Origin: Tetradesmus obliquus
Lineage: Eukaryota > Chlorophyta > Chlorophyceae > Sphaeropleales > Scenedesmaceae
Length of the DNA stretch: 64,000 bases
Direction: 5' to 3'
Assembly: GCA_030272155.1 (NCBI GenBank)
Contig: CP126200.1
Coordinates: 3,100,001 to 3,164,000, forward strand
How positions within the stretch are numbered: position 1 is the first letter of the stretch; the number at the start of each line of letters is the position of its first letter. The notes under the pieces are model-generated. The model saw only the letters and a list, made by a program, of their open reading frames with translations. It was not told the DNA's origin and searched no databases. A program made the position numbers and the translations under genes. This document shows, piece by piece, positions 51,548 to 63,894 of this stretch.

Positions 51548-54298
51548 CTAGAACACGTACCCGCCTGGCAGGGTCAGGCCTCCCAGTGCTGGCAGTGCCC
51601 TGGCCCCCGGCGTGGTGGCAAACTTGCCGTCTGCAGTGCAGGCCTGGAACAGCGCAAAGTAGATTGGCATCTCCACACTGGAGTCGCCTCCAGTCTGCAC
51701 GTACATGCGCCCTGCAGGCAGCATGCGGACAGCAGGAGCAGTACAGCTGGTCATGAGTGAATGCCGCGGTGCGACAGAATGTGACTCCCTAGCTTCTCTT
51801 TCGAGCAGATACTTGGCAGCGTGTGCTGACGCAGCCGGAGTGCAGCCAGTTGCAAAACAGCAGGAGCAGTGCAGAACCTCTGTAACGACCCCAACCTGTA
51901 AGCTCCGTTCACAGCTGACAGCGTCAACCTCCAGGCTCCAGCTCTGCCCCACATGCCAACCCCATGCACAAGGCAGCATACACAAACGTTGTTTGTCTCA
52001 ACGTCAACCTGCAGGTGTCTCCCTGGCTTTGCAATTCATAATCAACATGTACAAGTTGTTGACAACAGCAATTCATACGTGCCGGCCGCCTCACCCAGCA
52101 TGAACCCTGGTGAGATGCTCCGGATCTCATCGCGTATGGCATCCACCACCACCTTGGTCTTGAAGGCCAGGTCAATCAAGCTCTCTGCATTCGTGTAGTT
52201 GAACGTCCACACAGGCTTGCCGTCCGAGTAGCTCTTGGGCGCCCAGTACACATTGGCTGAGCCTGTACGCACACACAGGTTGCAGTGCGGTGGCCAGATC
52301 AAACAGTGAGAGGTGTGGCTGGTGGTTGGAGCAAGCGTGGCCGATCAACTTTAACCATTGCTGGGCAGAATCTGGCACTAGGCAATGCCTACACACCCAC
52401 AGGGCACCTTGACGGCTTCAGCAGCTGCAACACAGCAACATAGCATGCGTCAAGCAGCACCGCTGTAGACAGCAGCAATGCAGCTACAGCACAACATGGC
52501 GTGCTGTCTCGCTGTTGTTGTCTGGCAGTGCATGCGTTGATGTGGTGCAGCGCGCCCCATGAAACCAACGCCTCTAGCGCCCACAGGGGGGTCAACCCCG
52601 CACCTGCCAGGCTGCCCTGCACACGTTGCTTCTGGGGAGTGCTGCTGTAGTCATACCTGCAGCAGCAGAGCCAGCAACAAGAAATTTTGTTGCTTGCTAA
52701 AGTGGCAGAACCCCGCCTGTCATGCAGGAGGTGCTGCAGGCTGATAACATCAACAGAACCTCAAGCACAGGGCGTGCAGCAGCATGTGGGGTGCATGCCT
52801 AAGTTGCTGCATGCAATGCAGCAGTCCAGCTGCAGGTGTACTTTCAACCTCACTTGCACCATGCACAGTCAGGGGCCCTGGCCGAAGAACACCATACGCC
52901 CGCAGTTGCCTGACATCTGTTCCTCTTACTTGGGTGAGAAGGCGTTCAGCAGCCCCTTGGGTGTGCCGGTGGTGCTGTTGATGTCAAAGTTGAAGCACTT
53001 GCCACTCCAGCCCATGTTGATGTCTGGCAGGCGTGCAAACTCCTCGATTGTGCCTGTGCCTGGTATGCCTGCAGCAGCACGCCGCCCCAGCAGCAAGCAC
53101 GGCAGACAGAGGTGACGGCACGGCCGACAAACGGCACATTAAAGCCGTTTGCTGAGGTGTATCAGCCAACAACAGCTGCATGCAGCTGCACTCCTGATGT
53201 GCCACTAACTCTTGCTGGCATGGCAGCAAGCTGCTTCTGGATGCATGCAGGTTATGCTGCTCAGCTTGCTTGCAAATGATGCCGCGGCTTGCTGACAGGC
53301 CTGCACCGCAGACGCTGCTGCAACTGCTGCTGCTGTTGCTGGCCTCACATCCAAATGTGCAACCGCGCAGTGGGAAGCCCGTCTGCGCAGCCGGCTTGGC
53401 AGCCCCTAGGTATAGCTTGTCCAGCTGGGAGTTGCTCAGGCCGTCAAGAACGGCGCACACCGTGTCCAGCGTCTGCAGCAGCACAGCGCACAGAAAGGTT
53501 AACAGCCATACGCACATTTGGCAACGCCAAGTTCCTGGGTGTGTGGATATGATGGGGCAGCAGACAAGCAAACCAGCAGTGAGACGCGACACTGCATATG
53601 TTGGTGGTGTTTCACCCCAGTTGGAGTGGGTCATGATGTGCTGATGTACATTGCTGTAGGGAGCAACTTGCTGCAACCTGCCAGTGGGAGCTGGAGGTGC
53701 AACCACAGTGGCTGCTCACCTTGTAGGGCGCAGGGTTGAACGGTGTGCACTTGTCTGCGGCAGGAGCAACAATACAAATCTTGAGGTGGGGCATGAGTTC
53801 AGAAGCTGCCTTCAGCCACGTCTAAAGCACGTACAAGTGCAGTGCCTGCAGCGGCTCAGGCTGCATCAGGCTGGGCTGTTTGTGGCCTCGCAGAGCCGCA
53901 TGCCTCACCTGTAGGCTTTGTAGCAGGCCATGCCGCATCTGCAACATGTAACCCAGGCAGAGCACCTGTATTGGGAAAGCAAGCAGCGGCAGCAGCAGAA
54001 GCAGCAGCAGCAGCAGGCCGCTTGCACAATCATCACCATCACGCCAGCAGCAGCAGAGGTTGCACAACAGCGACCTATCAAAAGCTGAGGGTAACTTTAC
54101 GAGTGCGGCAAGGCCATGGCTGCCGTGGGAAACGACATCACGATCCTTGTGCAAGGGCAGGCCAGGCCATTACGCAACAGATCACTGCAGCTGTTACACA
54201 GGCAGTCAAAGCCCGAGCAGTCACGCCTTAAAGCTCGTTAACGTCCAATGCTCACCAATCATCAGCGCCAAAGCTGCAATGAAGGCTAGCTGAGCCAT
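51548..54298 (-). CDS. Secreted protein with GWSGK motif, function unknown
   Basis: Eight exons, minus strand: 54298-54256, 53965-53909, 53754-53720, 53472-53364, 53068-52930, 52656-52604, 52262-52095, 51711-51548 (768 nt, 255 aa). Exon 1 is a 43-nt signal peptide, MAQLAFIAALALMI. Features in order: ADAAWPATKP, DKCTPFNPAPYKTLDTVC, a helix VLDGLSNSQLDKLYLGAAKP, GIPGTGTIEEFARLPDINMG, WSGKCFNFD, NAFSPKYDYSSTPQ, NVYWAPKSYSDGKPVWTFNY, a helix LIDLAFKTKVVVDAIRDEIR, FMLGRMYVQTGG, and IYFALFQAC near the end. GW-SGK-F and the FMLGRMY...YFALF ending faintly recall GXWXG/DUF4334 or lipocalin-like barrels, but that is a guess. Five cysteines suggest disulfides in a secretory compartment. The exon 4 donor (gttgca) is weak, but phase and family-free continuity support it. 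Confidence 0.72.
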
Positions 54299-56420
54299 CG
54301 TTTTGCACAGACTTGCAGGGCGAGGGCCAGTCCCGTCCTCTTGCCAAACGATGCTGATGAGTACCAGCAGAACAACGTCAACAACATACGAGTATGACAC
54401 AGCGGATGCAGGGGCAAAGCACCATCTCCGCCCGAATGGAGAGCATAGTTTGGCCGTGACACTTTGAAGCCCTCGCTAACTCCTTAAGAATGTTACTGAT
54501 AATGACCTGCAAATCTCTCAAAACACAATTCTTTCGTTTACTGGTAGGCAAATGCGCTATAGGCGTGACTGCGGCATAGTAATCCTATTTGCAAACTGAG
54601 GTTTGCTGCACACCGCCACTGTCGTTCTGTTGCTAGCTGCTGGCGAGCTGGTTTCCACCATCGCTTGGTGAAATTGATAGTATGCTAAACCTCATGACAT
54701 GTACGAAGTCCGCGCACTACTGCTTGGCAGTGCTGTGCGACGTTTTCGGGGAAGCATGCATCTGCAGGCCTGTCAAGTTCTTGTCTGGGTGTTTATGGCA
54801 TGTGGCAATTCATCACAGTCAAAGCATAGCATAGACACCACCATGAAACAGCTGTCTGCAGGTGGCCTCCTGCCAGAAGCTTGGGTGGTCACCACTGGTG
54901 ACCAGCAGTGGCACTGCTTCACAGCTGCTTTGGCAGTACATGCAGGATACTGCTGAGCAAACTGGCACGCCATGATGGAGCTCTGCCAGCACCACACCTG
55001 TTGAAAGTTGGTCCGGTAACAAATGTGCGAGCCAATTTCACCAGCATACCAAGAATGTCACTCTCATGGTTGCACATGCAACCCTTGCACAGCCTGTGCC
55101 CCATGACTGACACGCCGAGTGGCGTCACATAATCAGTCACGCAGCAACAGCTGCGGCCATGCAGAGCTGTGGTCCAGCATCATCATCAAGTGCCACCGGC
55201 CCCGCACCTCCCCAAACCGCAGGTAATCAATCGCGCATTGCCAGCAAAACCAGGTGGGCTGGCCAGCTTGTGCTGCCTCACAAGCCCACTGGACTCACTC
55301 TGACAGCCCAACAGAAACTCAAGGCTCATACCATTGCCGTCAACTTACGTCAATGCAACCATCAGCTGCCAGCAGCAACCCAAGCCAGACAATCCTATGA
55401 TACATAACAGCACATGACAGCGGCAGCTCGCAACACGGCCCACTCAGCCAACCTTGTGGGCCGAACCAGATGCCTGCACCACACACAAAACAAGGTAAGA
55501 AAGCGCCACCGCCTGCTGTCATGCCCTGCCAGCCTGGCACCTTGATGCACAACGTGGCACAGCTGGCCAGCTACTGCTTTGGGCCCAAAAACAAAATGCA
55601 ACTTCAGCAGGGTTCAAAGTGCACGGCGTGTACTTGATTCTTCAGCCTACCATGCGCATCCTGTCTAGTCAACATGAAGGCACTATATCAAAGGCTGAGC
55701 ATGCTCTGAAGAGGCGCTATCAAATTGTAGAACTAAATGTAGATACAAGGAGGTCAACAGAGAATGAGGCCAAACTGTCCACAGCATGGCGCGCACTAGA
55801 AGCATGATGCTCCCTTGCTGCAGCTCAATGCACTGCTGTGTGCACATGTGCAGTGTGTTTACTTCCAGGCAAAATCAACGGCGCAGCGTGCTGCTCGTGC
55901 CTGAATGCGTGCAAGATGTGCTGCGCTGGCATGCAAGGTGCTTGGCCTTGGTTGCTGCTTGACAGCTTGCAAACCAGAGGCCACTAACAAGGCAGTTGCT
56001 GCTGCAGATAGCTGATATTCTGTGCTACAACAACTGGCAGCAGGTGGGCATGCATACTACATGCATGCATGCAGGTGCACTACACTTGGCTCGTCACCGG
56101 CACAGAGGCCTTCACGCTGCATGTGCCACACATGGTGCACAATGCGCGTGGTGTGCATCACAGCAGGCAGCAGCCACGATGCCTTGCCAATGCACACAAA
56201 CCAGCAGATGCAATGTGTGCAACGCCTTCCAAGCATGCGCTGTGTAAAAAAAACCAGCATAAAATCATGCAGTCATGCCGGACCCACACTTATGGGTCTC
56301 CAAGCAAAACGTCGTGCTCAATTGACATGTAAGCCGCACGGCAGCATTGTATTAAGTCTGTAAACTTAAATGACCTCACTTTCAATGCAATGCCGTGTCA
56401 TGCATGCAGCATGCAGCAAA
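54299..56420. other. Intergenic region without supportable gene
   Basis: Promoter side of the GWSGK protein and 3' flank of the cysteine-rich repeat protein. A short plus-strand frame at 55619-55807 has an even amino-acid mix (AEHALKRRYQIVELNVDTRR) but no start context, splice partners or family match. Confidence 0.45.
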
Positions 56421-59400
56421 TCACAGCATCAGGACAGCAGCCGCAGCCAGCAGCACTGCCTGAAGCAACTGCAGGCGGCTCTGCCCCTGAGCCCCACTCT
56501 TCACAGGGGCCTGGCCTGCTGTGCTGTTCTGCACGGAGCTCGCATTTGTCAGCTGCCCTGCCTCAGGTGTTTCACCCGCAATCAACTGCGTGACATTCAG
56601 GGACCGTGTCATGTTCTTGTCATCGCCTGCCGGCCATGCGCCGACAAGGGCCTCGATACTAACTGCGTGTGAGTCATCCATTGCACAGCCAGCCAGTGCT
56701 GCTGCCAGGTCACACGACTGCAGCGTGCTCCAGGCAGCATCTGACAGCTCGCCACTAGCTTGCATGCCTGCTAGCATCGGCGCATGGCAGCTGCCCCAGT
56801 CGTGTGCTTGTGTAGCTGTCGCGTTGCCGCTCAGGGCCCTGAACTCCATCACGAATGCTGTCTGAAGGGCGCCACAGTAGCAGCGGGTGCAGACGGCTGT
56901 GCCGTTGACGGTTGTTGAATCTGCAGCACGGTGAATAGGAACGGGCAGAAGCAGCATACGTGAGCAACAGCTGACACCGTCAACTGTGGCAGAAGCAGCC
57001 TTTCCGTGTGCAGCACACAGGACAGCTGCAGAGCAAGCTGTTAGGGTCGATTCTGCTCAACTGATGCAGATCTGGACCATGTCCTAGTGCCAATAGGCTA
57101 GTGGCCAGAACTCCAGCCCAGCACAAAGCAATGTTGCAGCAGCTCACCGCATGATGAGCGCACTGCAGCCCTGAACTCAGACGAGGCAGTATAGTCCCCA
57201 GCAGTGAGCGGGCATGTCGCTGCTGCTGCTGCTGCTGCTGCTATTGTGCTGTTGCCACCAGCAGCATCCTTGGCTGTTATTGCACTGCTGGCTGCCTTGC
57301 GGGGCGGCAGCTGCCCAGCCACCAGCGACTTAGCCTCATCATAAAACACAGCGTGCAGCGCTGAGTTCTGTGGAGCCGGGCACTGCAGGTGCAGCGCCTT
57401 GAACGGCTGGCAGGTGTCGTACTGCGCTGTGTCATTTGCGGCGATGGTGGCTGTGCCGTTGATGCTCATGGAGGCCCACAGCCTGAACACGCAGTCGCCC
57501 GCATCAACAGATGACAGCGCGGCCTTGGCATCCTGGGAGCTCTGGTAGACTGCGTTGAGCGCTGTGCAGTAGCAGGACTTGCACAGCGCGCGGCCAGAGC
57601 GCTTCGTCGCATCTGCGGCGGTGCAGTGCAGAGGTAGGCGGCTCAGCAAAATGTTTGAGAAGTGCTAGCCAACTGGTGCATGCTATGTAGTACTGCGGCA
57701 AGAGCTCTGGTGTCTGATGTCACGCAACAGTTGCAAACTTCGGGGAGTGGGCAATGCACAATGCATGTGCATGGATATGCAGATGTTGCACTGCAGCAGC
57801 CGATGCAGTGTTGCTGCACTCACCACATGCGGCCACCACAGCTTGCCTCAGCGACGCGGATGACGCAAACTGCTGCACCGACAGCGGGCAGTTGGGCGCC
57901 AGGTAATCCACATCAGTGGCCACCACGGCAGCAGTGGCGGCTGAGTACACGCAGTCGCCAGGCTTGCAGGCAGCCAGGAAGGCCTGCGTCTGCTGCGGCA
58001 GCGCAGCGGTGTCCAGCAGCCCCTGCCACAGGGTCTCTGCGCACTTGCTGATGGTGCCGTCGACTGAGCTGACGCTATGCCCGGCAAAGGCCAGTGCATC
58101 AAAGAGGCCGTTGAAGATGGCGCATGAGCAGCTGTTGCACAGCGCCTGGCCGCTGACAGCACTGGCGTCTGCGGTAGCAGCAGGGGCGGGTGTAACCTTT
58201 AGATGCGCGAGCTCTGTTGCATGACTCGCGCAGTTGGTTGGGGCAGCACAGGCTTGATGGACGTGCGGTTGTGTGCGACGTGTATTGCTTGTTTGGCGCA
58301 GTGCATTGACACCAAGCAGCTGTGTCTTGACGTAACCCAACCCGACTGCTTCCCTACACCCCAACCATGAGAAGGTCTAGGAAGCTAAAATATAGGCTTT
58401 TGCTGTACAGCTGTCACTTACTGCACGCTGTGCTGATTGACGCCCTCAGTGGTGGTGAGTTAGAGAAGGCCTTGGTGGTCATGGGGCAGGTGCTGCTCTG
58501 CTGCGCTTTGTCTGCAGCCGCCACTGCAGCAGTGGAGTTGGTGTAGGCGCACTGCCCAGGCTCGCAGGTGCTGAGGTGCAGCTGCGTCTTGAGCGGCAGT
58601 GCGCCAGAGTCCATGAGGCCCTGCCATAATGCATCTGCGCAGCTGTTGATGGCTGCATCGATGGAGGTGGGCTTCACGCCTGCTGCTGTGAGGGCCTCAA
58701 ACAGGCCGTTGAAGATGGCACAGGAGCAGCTGTCGCATAGCTCCTGGCCACTGAAGCGCTCAAAGTCTGCAGGGCATCAGCCACAACTGGTATGAGATAC
58801 TGTAGTGCAAGCAAAAACTGGCCATAGATGCTTGAGCATGCTGTGAAGCACAGTTAGGCTGTCTGCTTGTATTGCAGGCATATGATCAGCATCCTGTGTT
58901 TGAGCAGGATGAAAGCAGCGGAGCTGCTGCCGAAGCCTCATTGCCCGCCCGCCTGTCTGTTGCAGGAATGTCTCGCCGCCTGCTCTGTCCAGCTGCTGCA
59001 CCCAATTGACACTGCTGCTGCTACTCTGCTGTCACAGCAGCAAGTTGCTGTCCCGACTCTGCTGGCGATGCAGCAGTGCGGCACACCACGCATCTGCCTG
59101 CTTACCACAGTTTGCCCGGACGCGTGCTGTGAGTGCTGCTGCAGGGCCTTCGCTGGATGCAAAGTCTTCCGCTGTGAGCGGGCACGCCTTGTCAAAGCTC
59201 TGCGTCTCAGCTTTCACAGCAGCTGCAGACCCTCCAGCCTCCTTGCGAGCTGCTGGGCTCTGCTGCAGATGGACAGGCGACAGGGCAGCTTGCTGCTGAT
59301 GCTGCTGCGGCACTGAGCAGATGCAAGCTGCGGTATGATAGCCACAATCACTGCTTATGCATCGCCGCGCAAGCATACGCAACATTCGTAGGATGTTGTT

Positions 59401-59828
59401 GAGCTTTTCTTAGAAGACACCTTTCCACATGCCACCATCCCTTGCAGTGAGCGTGACATTCGTACCATTGTGTGGTGCTTTGCACTTGAGGACGAACTGC
59501 TGGCCTGCTATCTCACCTTAGTAAGTGGTGCGGGAGTTGCAGGGCGGCGCAGTCCTTCCAGCAGCAGTGCATCAGACGACCTACTGTTCAATGCTGCCAG
59601 CTGCTCCCTGGTTGCATGCTGCTGCTCCTGCTGCTCTTGCTGCTCCTGTTGCCGCTGCTGCATAGCTGGTGGTACCCCACCAAACGCTGCTGTGACAACT
59701 CTCAACGCGCCTGTTGCACTGTCTGCAGTCGCTGAAGCAGGATCCTGTCTGGCTGACACATCATGGGCAGCAGCAAGCAAAGTGATGTGCAGCAGCGCTG
59801 CCAAACGTTTCCTGAAACTGATGTGCAT
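56421..59828 (-). CDS. Cysteine-rich modular protein with signal peptide and GPI-anchor-like tail
   Basis: Six exons, minus strand: 59828-59517, 59304-59106, 58766-58422, 58168-57824, 57612-57148, 56920-56421 (2166 nt, 721 aa). The N-terminus MHISFRKRLAALLHITLLAA is a signal sequence, followed by a Gln/Glu-rich stretch. Exons 3 and 4 each encode one complete module with the framework G-x-x-L-C-(D/N)-S-C-S-C-A-I-F-N-G-L-F ... C-A-(D/E)-x-L-W-Q-G-L ... C-x-P-G-(D/Q)-C ... C-P-(L/M)-x-x-x-x-F ... A-C, about eight cysteines. Exon 2 has only the last half-module, exon 5 a longer variant, and exon 6 a degenerate one. The C-terminus (SRLQLLQAVLLAAAAVLML) is a hydrophobic tail typical of GPI-anchor signals. 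A cell-surface role is inferred; the family is not recognised. The boundary of exons 1 and 2 is the least certain. Confidence 0.78.
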
Positions 59829-60703
59829 TGTAGACGTAAATGATGATTTCTGCTTATGTATGGTGATGTCGGTGTGATTGCTGCTTCAGATGGAGCCGTG
59901 CACGGTGCTTTCGACAAACAGTTGCCAGTCAAACAACATCCAAATAATGCTGGACAGGTTTTCAAACGGTCGCGTAAACAGCTTTAACCGTTAATAGTTC
60001 TCTGAATCCGCAGGAGCGTGGACAAGTGCGGGAAGCACCAACGACGGTTACGATGCTGGCTAGACCGTTGCGAGAGAACAACACTTTCAGCGCCAAGCAG
60101 TGTGCCAAGAGAAGACGTTTATATATCTACATCGTGTAATTGTTCTCAAATCAGCCGGCCGGCAGAGTTGCACCTGTTTCCGCAATGAAGTTCAATCTTG
60201 CTGCCAACCTGAGCTGAGCTGGCATGTGAAAGGTTGCACAATGAGGAAGGTCAACTGCACGCGGAGTCTCAGCCGCAAGTGGAAAACCGACATATGATAA
60301 AAAGTTGCAACGAAATGCAGTCATGCCACTTAGACATCAGGCTGCGGTCTGGCATAAAAGCAAGCCATGTGCAGTGGCACATCCGTGGTGTTGATGCTGC
60401 CAGCTGCTGCACATACCAAAGGTGCTGCCAGCTGCTACACATACCAAAGGTGTTGGTAATGCCAAAGGGCCAGACATCCCCCTTTTCATGAAAAACTGAA
60501 ACCTCTCTGCTCAAAAACCTTGGGGATGTAAATGATGCAACACACGCCATGCACTCTCTTCACAAGGTACTACCCTTTGCACTGACTGCTGCACTCGCTC
60601 AACTCCCTGTCAACTGTTCAACTTTGTGACCAGACAAGCTTAGCCTGCTGATGGCGTATGGCATGGCTGCAGGAAGCCTCCGCATAATGCGCAGCTGGCC
60701 TGA
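59829..60703. other. Intergenic region between two minus-strand genes
   Basis: Promoter side of the cysteine-rich protein and 3' UTR of the PAP-type gene. It contains a 29-nt tandem duplication at about 60396-60454. No coding exon is seen. Confidence 0.5.
60396..60454. repeat. 29-nt tandem duplication
   Basis: GCTGCCAGCTGCT(G/A)CACATACC followed by AAAGGT occurs twice head-to-tail. Confidence 0.85.
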
Positions 60704-60828
60704 TCACCGCGCAGCCACCTTCTGCTTGTACGCCGCCTCTGCCTCCTTCACTGCCTGCTGCGCCTGCTTCAGCTGCTGCTCAGCTGCCTTGCGCGCCTGG
60801 CCAGCCTCCTCCAGCGCAACAGACACCT

Positions 60829-60879
<51 letters not shown>

Positions 60880-62347
60880 GTAGCGCCAATTCAGGCATGA
60901 ATAGTCACCTAATAAGCTGGCCTGTTTGCAGCCATGTGTATTTTATCCTTTTCAGCAACCTGGTTGTCAGCCTAATACACTGCAGAGTTCGAGCAAGGCA
61001 GCAGCAAGCCAGCTAGCACCCATGTCCATTGCACACAAACCGTCTAGACTCACCAGCTGAGCGTCCTCCAGACCCGCGTTTCCAACACAACAAAACAACA
61101 GCACCAATACAGTCTCCATCACCATCACCTTCCCCAACAACGCCATGCATCCACGCTCCACAACACCTTTCAGGTGATATGTTGACGTGATTTAAGCTTT
61201 CGCCTGGTTGACGCAGCATACTCCACCCCCGCGTGTCGTAACACGTTGATCCTACACAGCGCATCATGTTAATGCCAGCTCAGGTCCTCTGCTTACATGT
61301 ACAATGCAAACTTATGTAAAATTTATGTCTACAGCCCCCCACCTGCTCCACCTCCTGCTCCGCCTGCCTGATGCTGCCCTCCGCAGCCGCCACCTGCTTC
61401 AGCACGCCCTGGTTCTCCCGCGCCACCTCACGTGCCGCCTTGGCCGCCTCGCGTGCCTCCGCCTGCGCCTCCTTCAGCTCCTCGGACAGCTCAGCCAGCT
61501 GCTCCCTGATGGCCGCCTGGCGCTCAGCACGCTCCGCCTTCTCTTGCTCAGCACGCTCACTGCAGGCACACAGACACAAGAGCGGCCAGCAGCAGCAGCA
61601 GCAGCAGCAAAAAGTGCCAGCAGGTGTCAGCAGCAGGGCGCACAACGTGGTGTGGTGTGGTGTGGTGTGGTGTGCTTCGCTGAAGGGGGCGGGAGGATGG
61701 TGCAAGGTGATGCACCCGTGCAAAGATTTTCTGGACATCAGCATTCCATGAGACTGGTGTAACCAGGCCCAGCAGCCACCCACCGTGCCTCCTGCGCTGC
61801 ACGGGCCTTGGCTGCTGCCTCCTTCTCCTTGGCAATGCGGGCCTGCTCGGCTGCCTTGGCAGATGCAGCCTCCTGGCGCGCACGCTCAGCAGCAGCGCGC
61901 TTCTCGTCAGCCTCACGCTGCTTCCTGCGTAGCCACAAAGCCACAAGGCAGGATGCACAGTAGCAGTAGCAGCAGTTGGCAGGTGAGCAGACACTTGTGT
62001 AGCAGCTGCAGTACCCCTCACAGCAATCACCCACGCAAGCCAATTGAGTGCAGTCTTTGAAACAAGGCTTCTTGCAGGCACAGAGACTGCGGCAACCACA
62101 CTGCCACCGGGACTGTCCATCTATGCAGGGTGGTGCTAGAGCATGCTTTTGCACTGCATGTGCGCTCACTGCATTGCTGCAGTTGGCCCAGAGCTCGAGT
62201 AGTCAAGCAGCCCCTCAGGCAGTTGCCGTGCCCACCTGGCCTGTGCTGCGGCGCGCTCCCTCTCGCGTGCCGCGCGTGGGTCGTCCCTCTCCTCCTCCTC
62301 CTCTTCCTCCTCAGCGTCCCTGCTGCGCCCGCCAAGGAAGAAGGCCT

Positions 62348-62384
<37 letters not shown>

Positions 62385-63894
62385 CAAGACAGCAGCAGCG
62401 GTCAGTCACCATCCTGTCCAAACTGTGATTTGACACCAGGCATGCTTGCTTTTGACTGAAACCGAGCCACATAGCACCTTTTCGCTTGTTACAATCCTAG
62501 CAGGATAGATCTTTTCGACGCCCACTTCGTCCGACCACTCTCATCTGCTTGACATGCTAAACAAGATCTGAAACCTCCATGTTGATAGCGTGCACATTCA
62601 GCCCCATACAAGCCTGATGCACTACGAGAACAGCGGTTGAGCGCAGGCGAGCCGTCACAGAGTTCGCTGCTGTGCAGCACACGCAGCGTCTCCTCCCACC
62701 TGCGTGCCCTTGCGTGTGCGCTGCTGCTCCACCTGGCGCTCCACCTGCGTGGCAAAGCTCTCCACCTTGCGCGTGCCACCGCCAAACAGGCCCAGCACGG
62801 GGGAGGCCGCACGCTCCTGCGCAGCACACACACAGCACACAGCGTACAACATACAGCTTGGATGACACGCTGGGCAGTCACGAGGAAGAATGTGTGTCGG
62901 GCAGATGCTGCTGTACATGTGTTGCGGCACTACAGCTGCTGCTGGCAGGCTGTAGCTGTATCAGGGACAGATCTGCTGTAGAGCATGCATCACAGGGACG
63001 TCGCTGCTTATTCGCCCTGCTGCCTGCCGGTGCTTGCCCAACAGCTTTCTGCGTCCACATGCAGCCCCCATGCAACCGCCGGCCCATGCTGCTTTATGGC
63101 CACCTTGCACACACAAGCAAGCACCAGCACATGTATGTGCTGTACAGCAGCACTGCCGCCCCTCACCTCCTGCTCCTCCTTTGCTGGCTCCTCCTCCTCT
63201 GCCTCCTCCTCGGCCTCCTGGCCGCTGCGCGCAAACACAAACAGGATCTGCTCCGACTCTGGGCCGCCCTGCGCCTCCTCAGCCTCACTGTCGCTGAGCT
63301 CCTCGCTGGGCAGGAAGCTGCACAGCAGGCGGGCAAGAATGAGCGCATGCATGCGGCAGGCAGGCAGGCAGGGATAAGTGCAACGATGATCAAAATGTGT
63401 GATGGATTGATGGGCGGAAGGCTCCTCGCTGGGCAGGAAGCTGCATGCATGGCAGGCAGAGCAGGCGGGCCAGATTACATGCGCGCATGCACAGATGACT
63501 GTATGATGTGATGGATGGGTGCGTGGTTGGAGAGGCATGTGGATACGGCATACTGCGGACAGCCAGGGCAAGCTGGGCTGTGTAGCATGACAACCATGCA
63601 AGTGTACACAGGTTGCTGTCAAGTTGAACCATAGCGCTGCCACCGACATGGTACAGCAGGCAGGAACTGCGCACCATGAACCCGCCATTGGTGGGAAAGA
63701 CAGCGACGCAGTGCTTGCTTGTGACACGTCTGCACTGCTGGTGGGCTGGTGGCTGTGGTAGCCGCGTCTGCTGCTGCTCACCGTGCAATGCGCAGTGTCT
63801 CGTCCAGGTACACGATCTGGATCTTGCGGTTGATGTTGAAGGTCTTGGCCTGCTTGGTGACGCCAAAGTTGAGCTCGCCCTCAGTGATGCTCAG
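60704..63894 (-). CDS. PAP/fibrillin-type protein with long coiled coil, 5' part outside window
   Basis: Minus-strand exons seen: 63894-63782, 63305-63167, 62816-62700, 62345-62236, 61924-61784, 61559-61343, perhaps a 12-nt microexon 61065-61054, and 60826-60704 (stop at 60704). The gene continues past 64000. The first visible exon (LSITEGELNFGVTKQAKTFN, then KIQIVYLDETLRIAR) and the start of the next (EQILFVFAR) resemble the end of the PAP/fibrillin domain (YLDExLRIxR...xFVF), a fold of plastid lipid-associated proteins. Here the two halves are separated by an acidic insert (EELSDSEAEEAQGGPES). About 250 residues of charged, heptad-like coiled coil rich in Ala, Glu, Lys and Arg follow (for example KQREADEKRAAAERARQEAA), ending EAAYKQKVAAR. 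It may act in plastids or on lipid globules; the targeting sequence is not visible. Confidence 0.72.
60829..60879. repeat. (CAG)n microsatellite
   Basis: About 16 CAG units directly upstream (sense strand) of the last PAP-type exon's acceptor, forming a CTG-rich pyrimidine-poor tract before TAG. Confidence 0.9.
61645..61673. repeat. (GTGGT)n pentanucleotide repeat
   Basis: Five to six GTGGT units in a PAP-type gene intron. Confidence 0.85.
62346..62392. repeat. (CAG)n microsatellite
   Basis: About 14 CAG units directly upstream (sense strand) of a PAP-type exon acceptor, the same position as the repeat at 60829-60879. Confidence 0.9.
63417..63449 (-). repeat. Copy of a PAP-type exon acceptor edge
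   Basis: GGCTCCTCGCTGGGCAGGAAG, then GCTGCA, repeats the true acceptor edge at 63299-63324, 118 nt further into the upstream intron, with the CCCAG|CGAGGAG junction kept. Confidence 0.85.
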
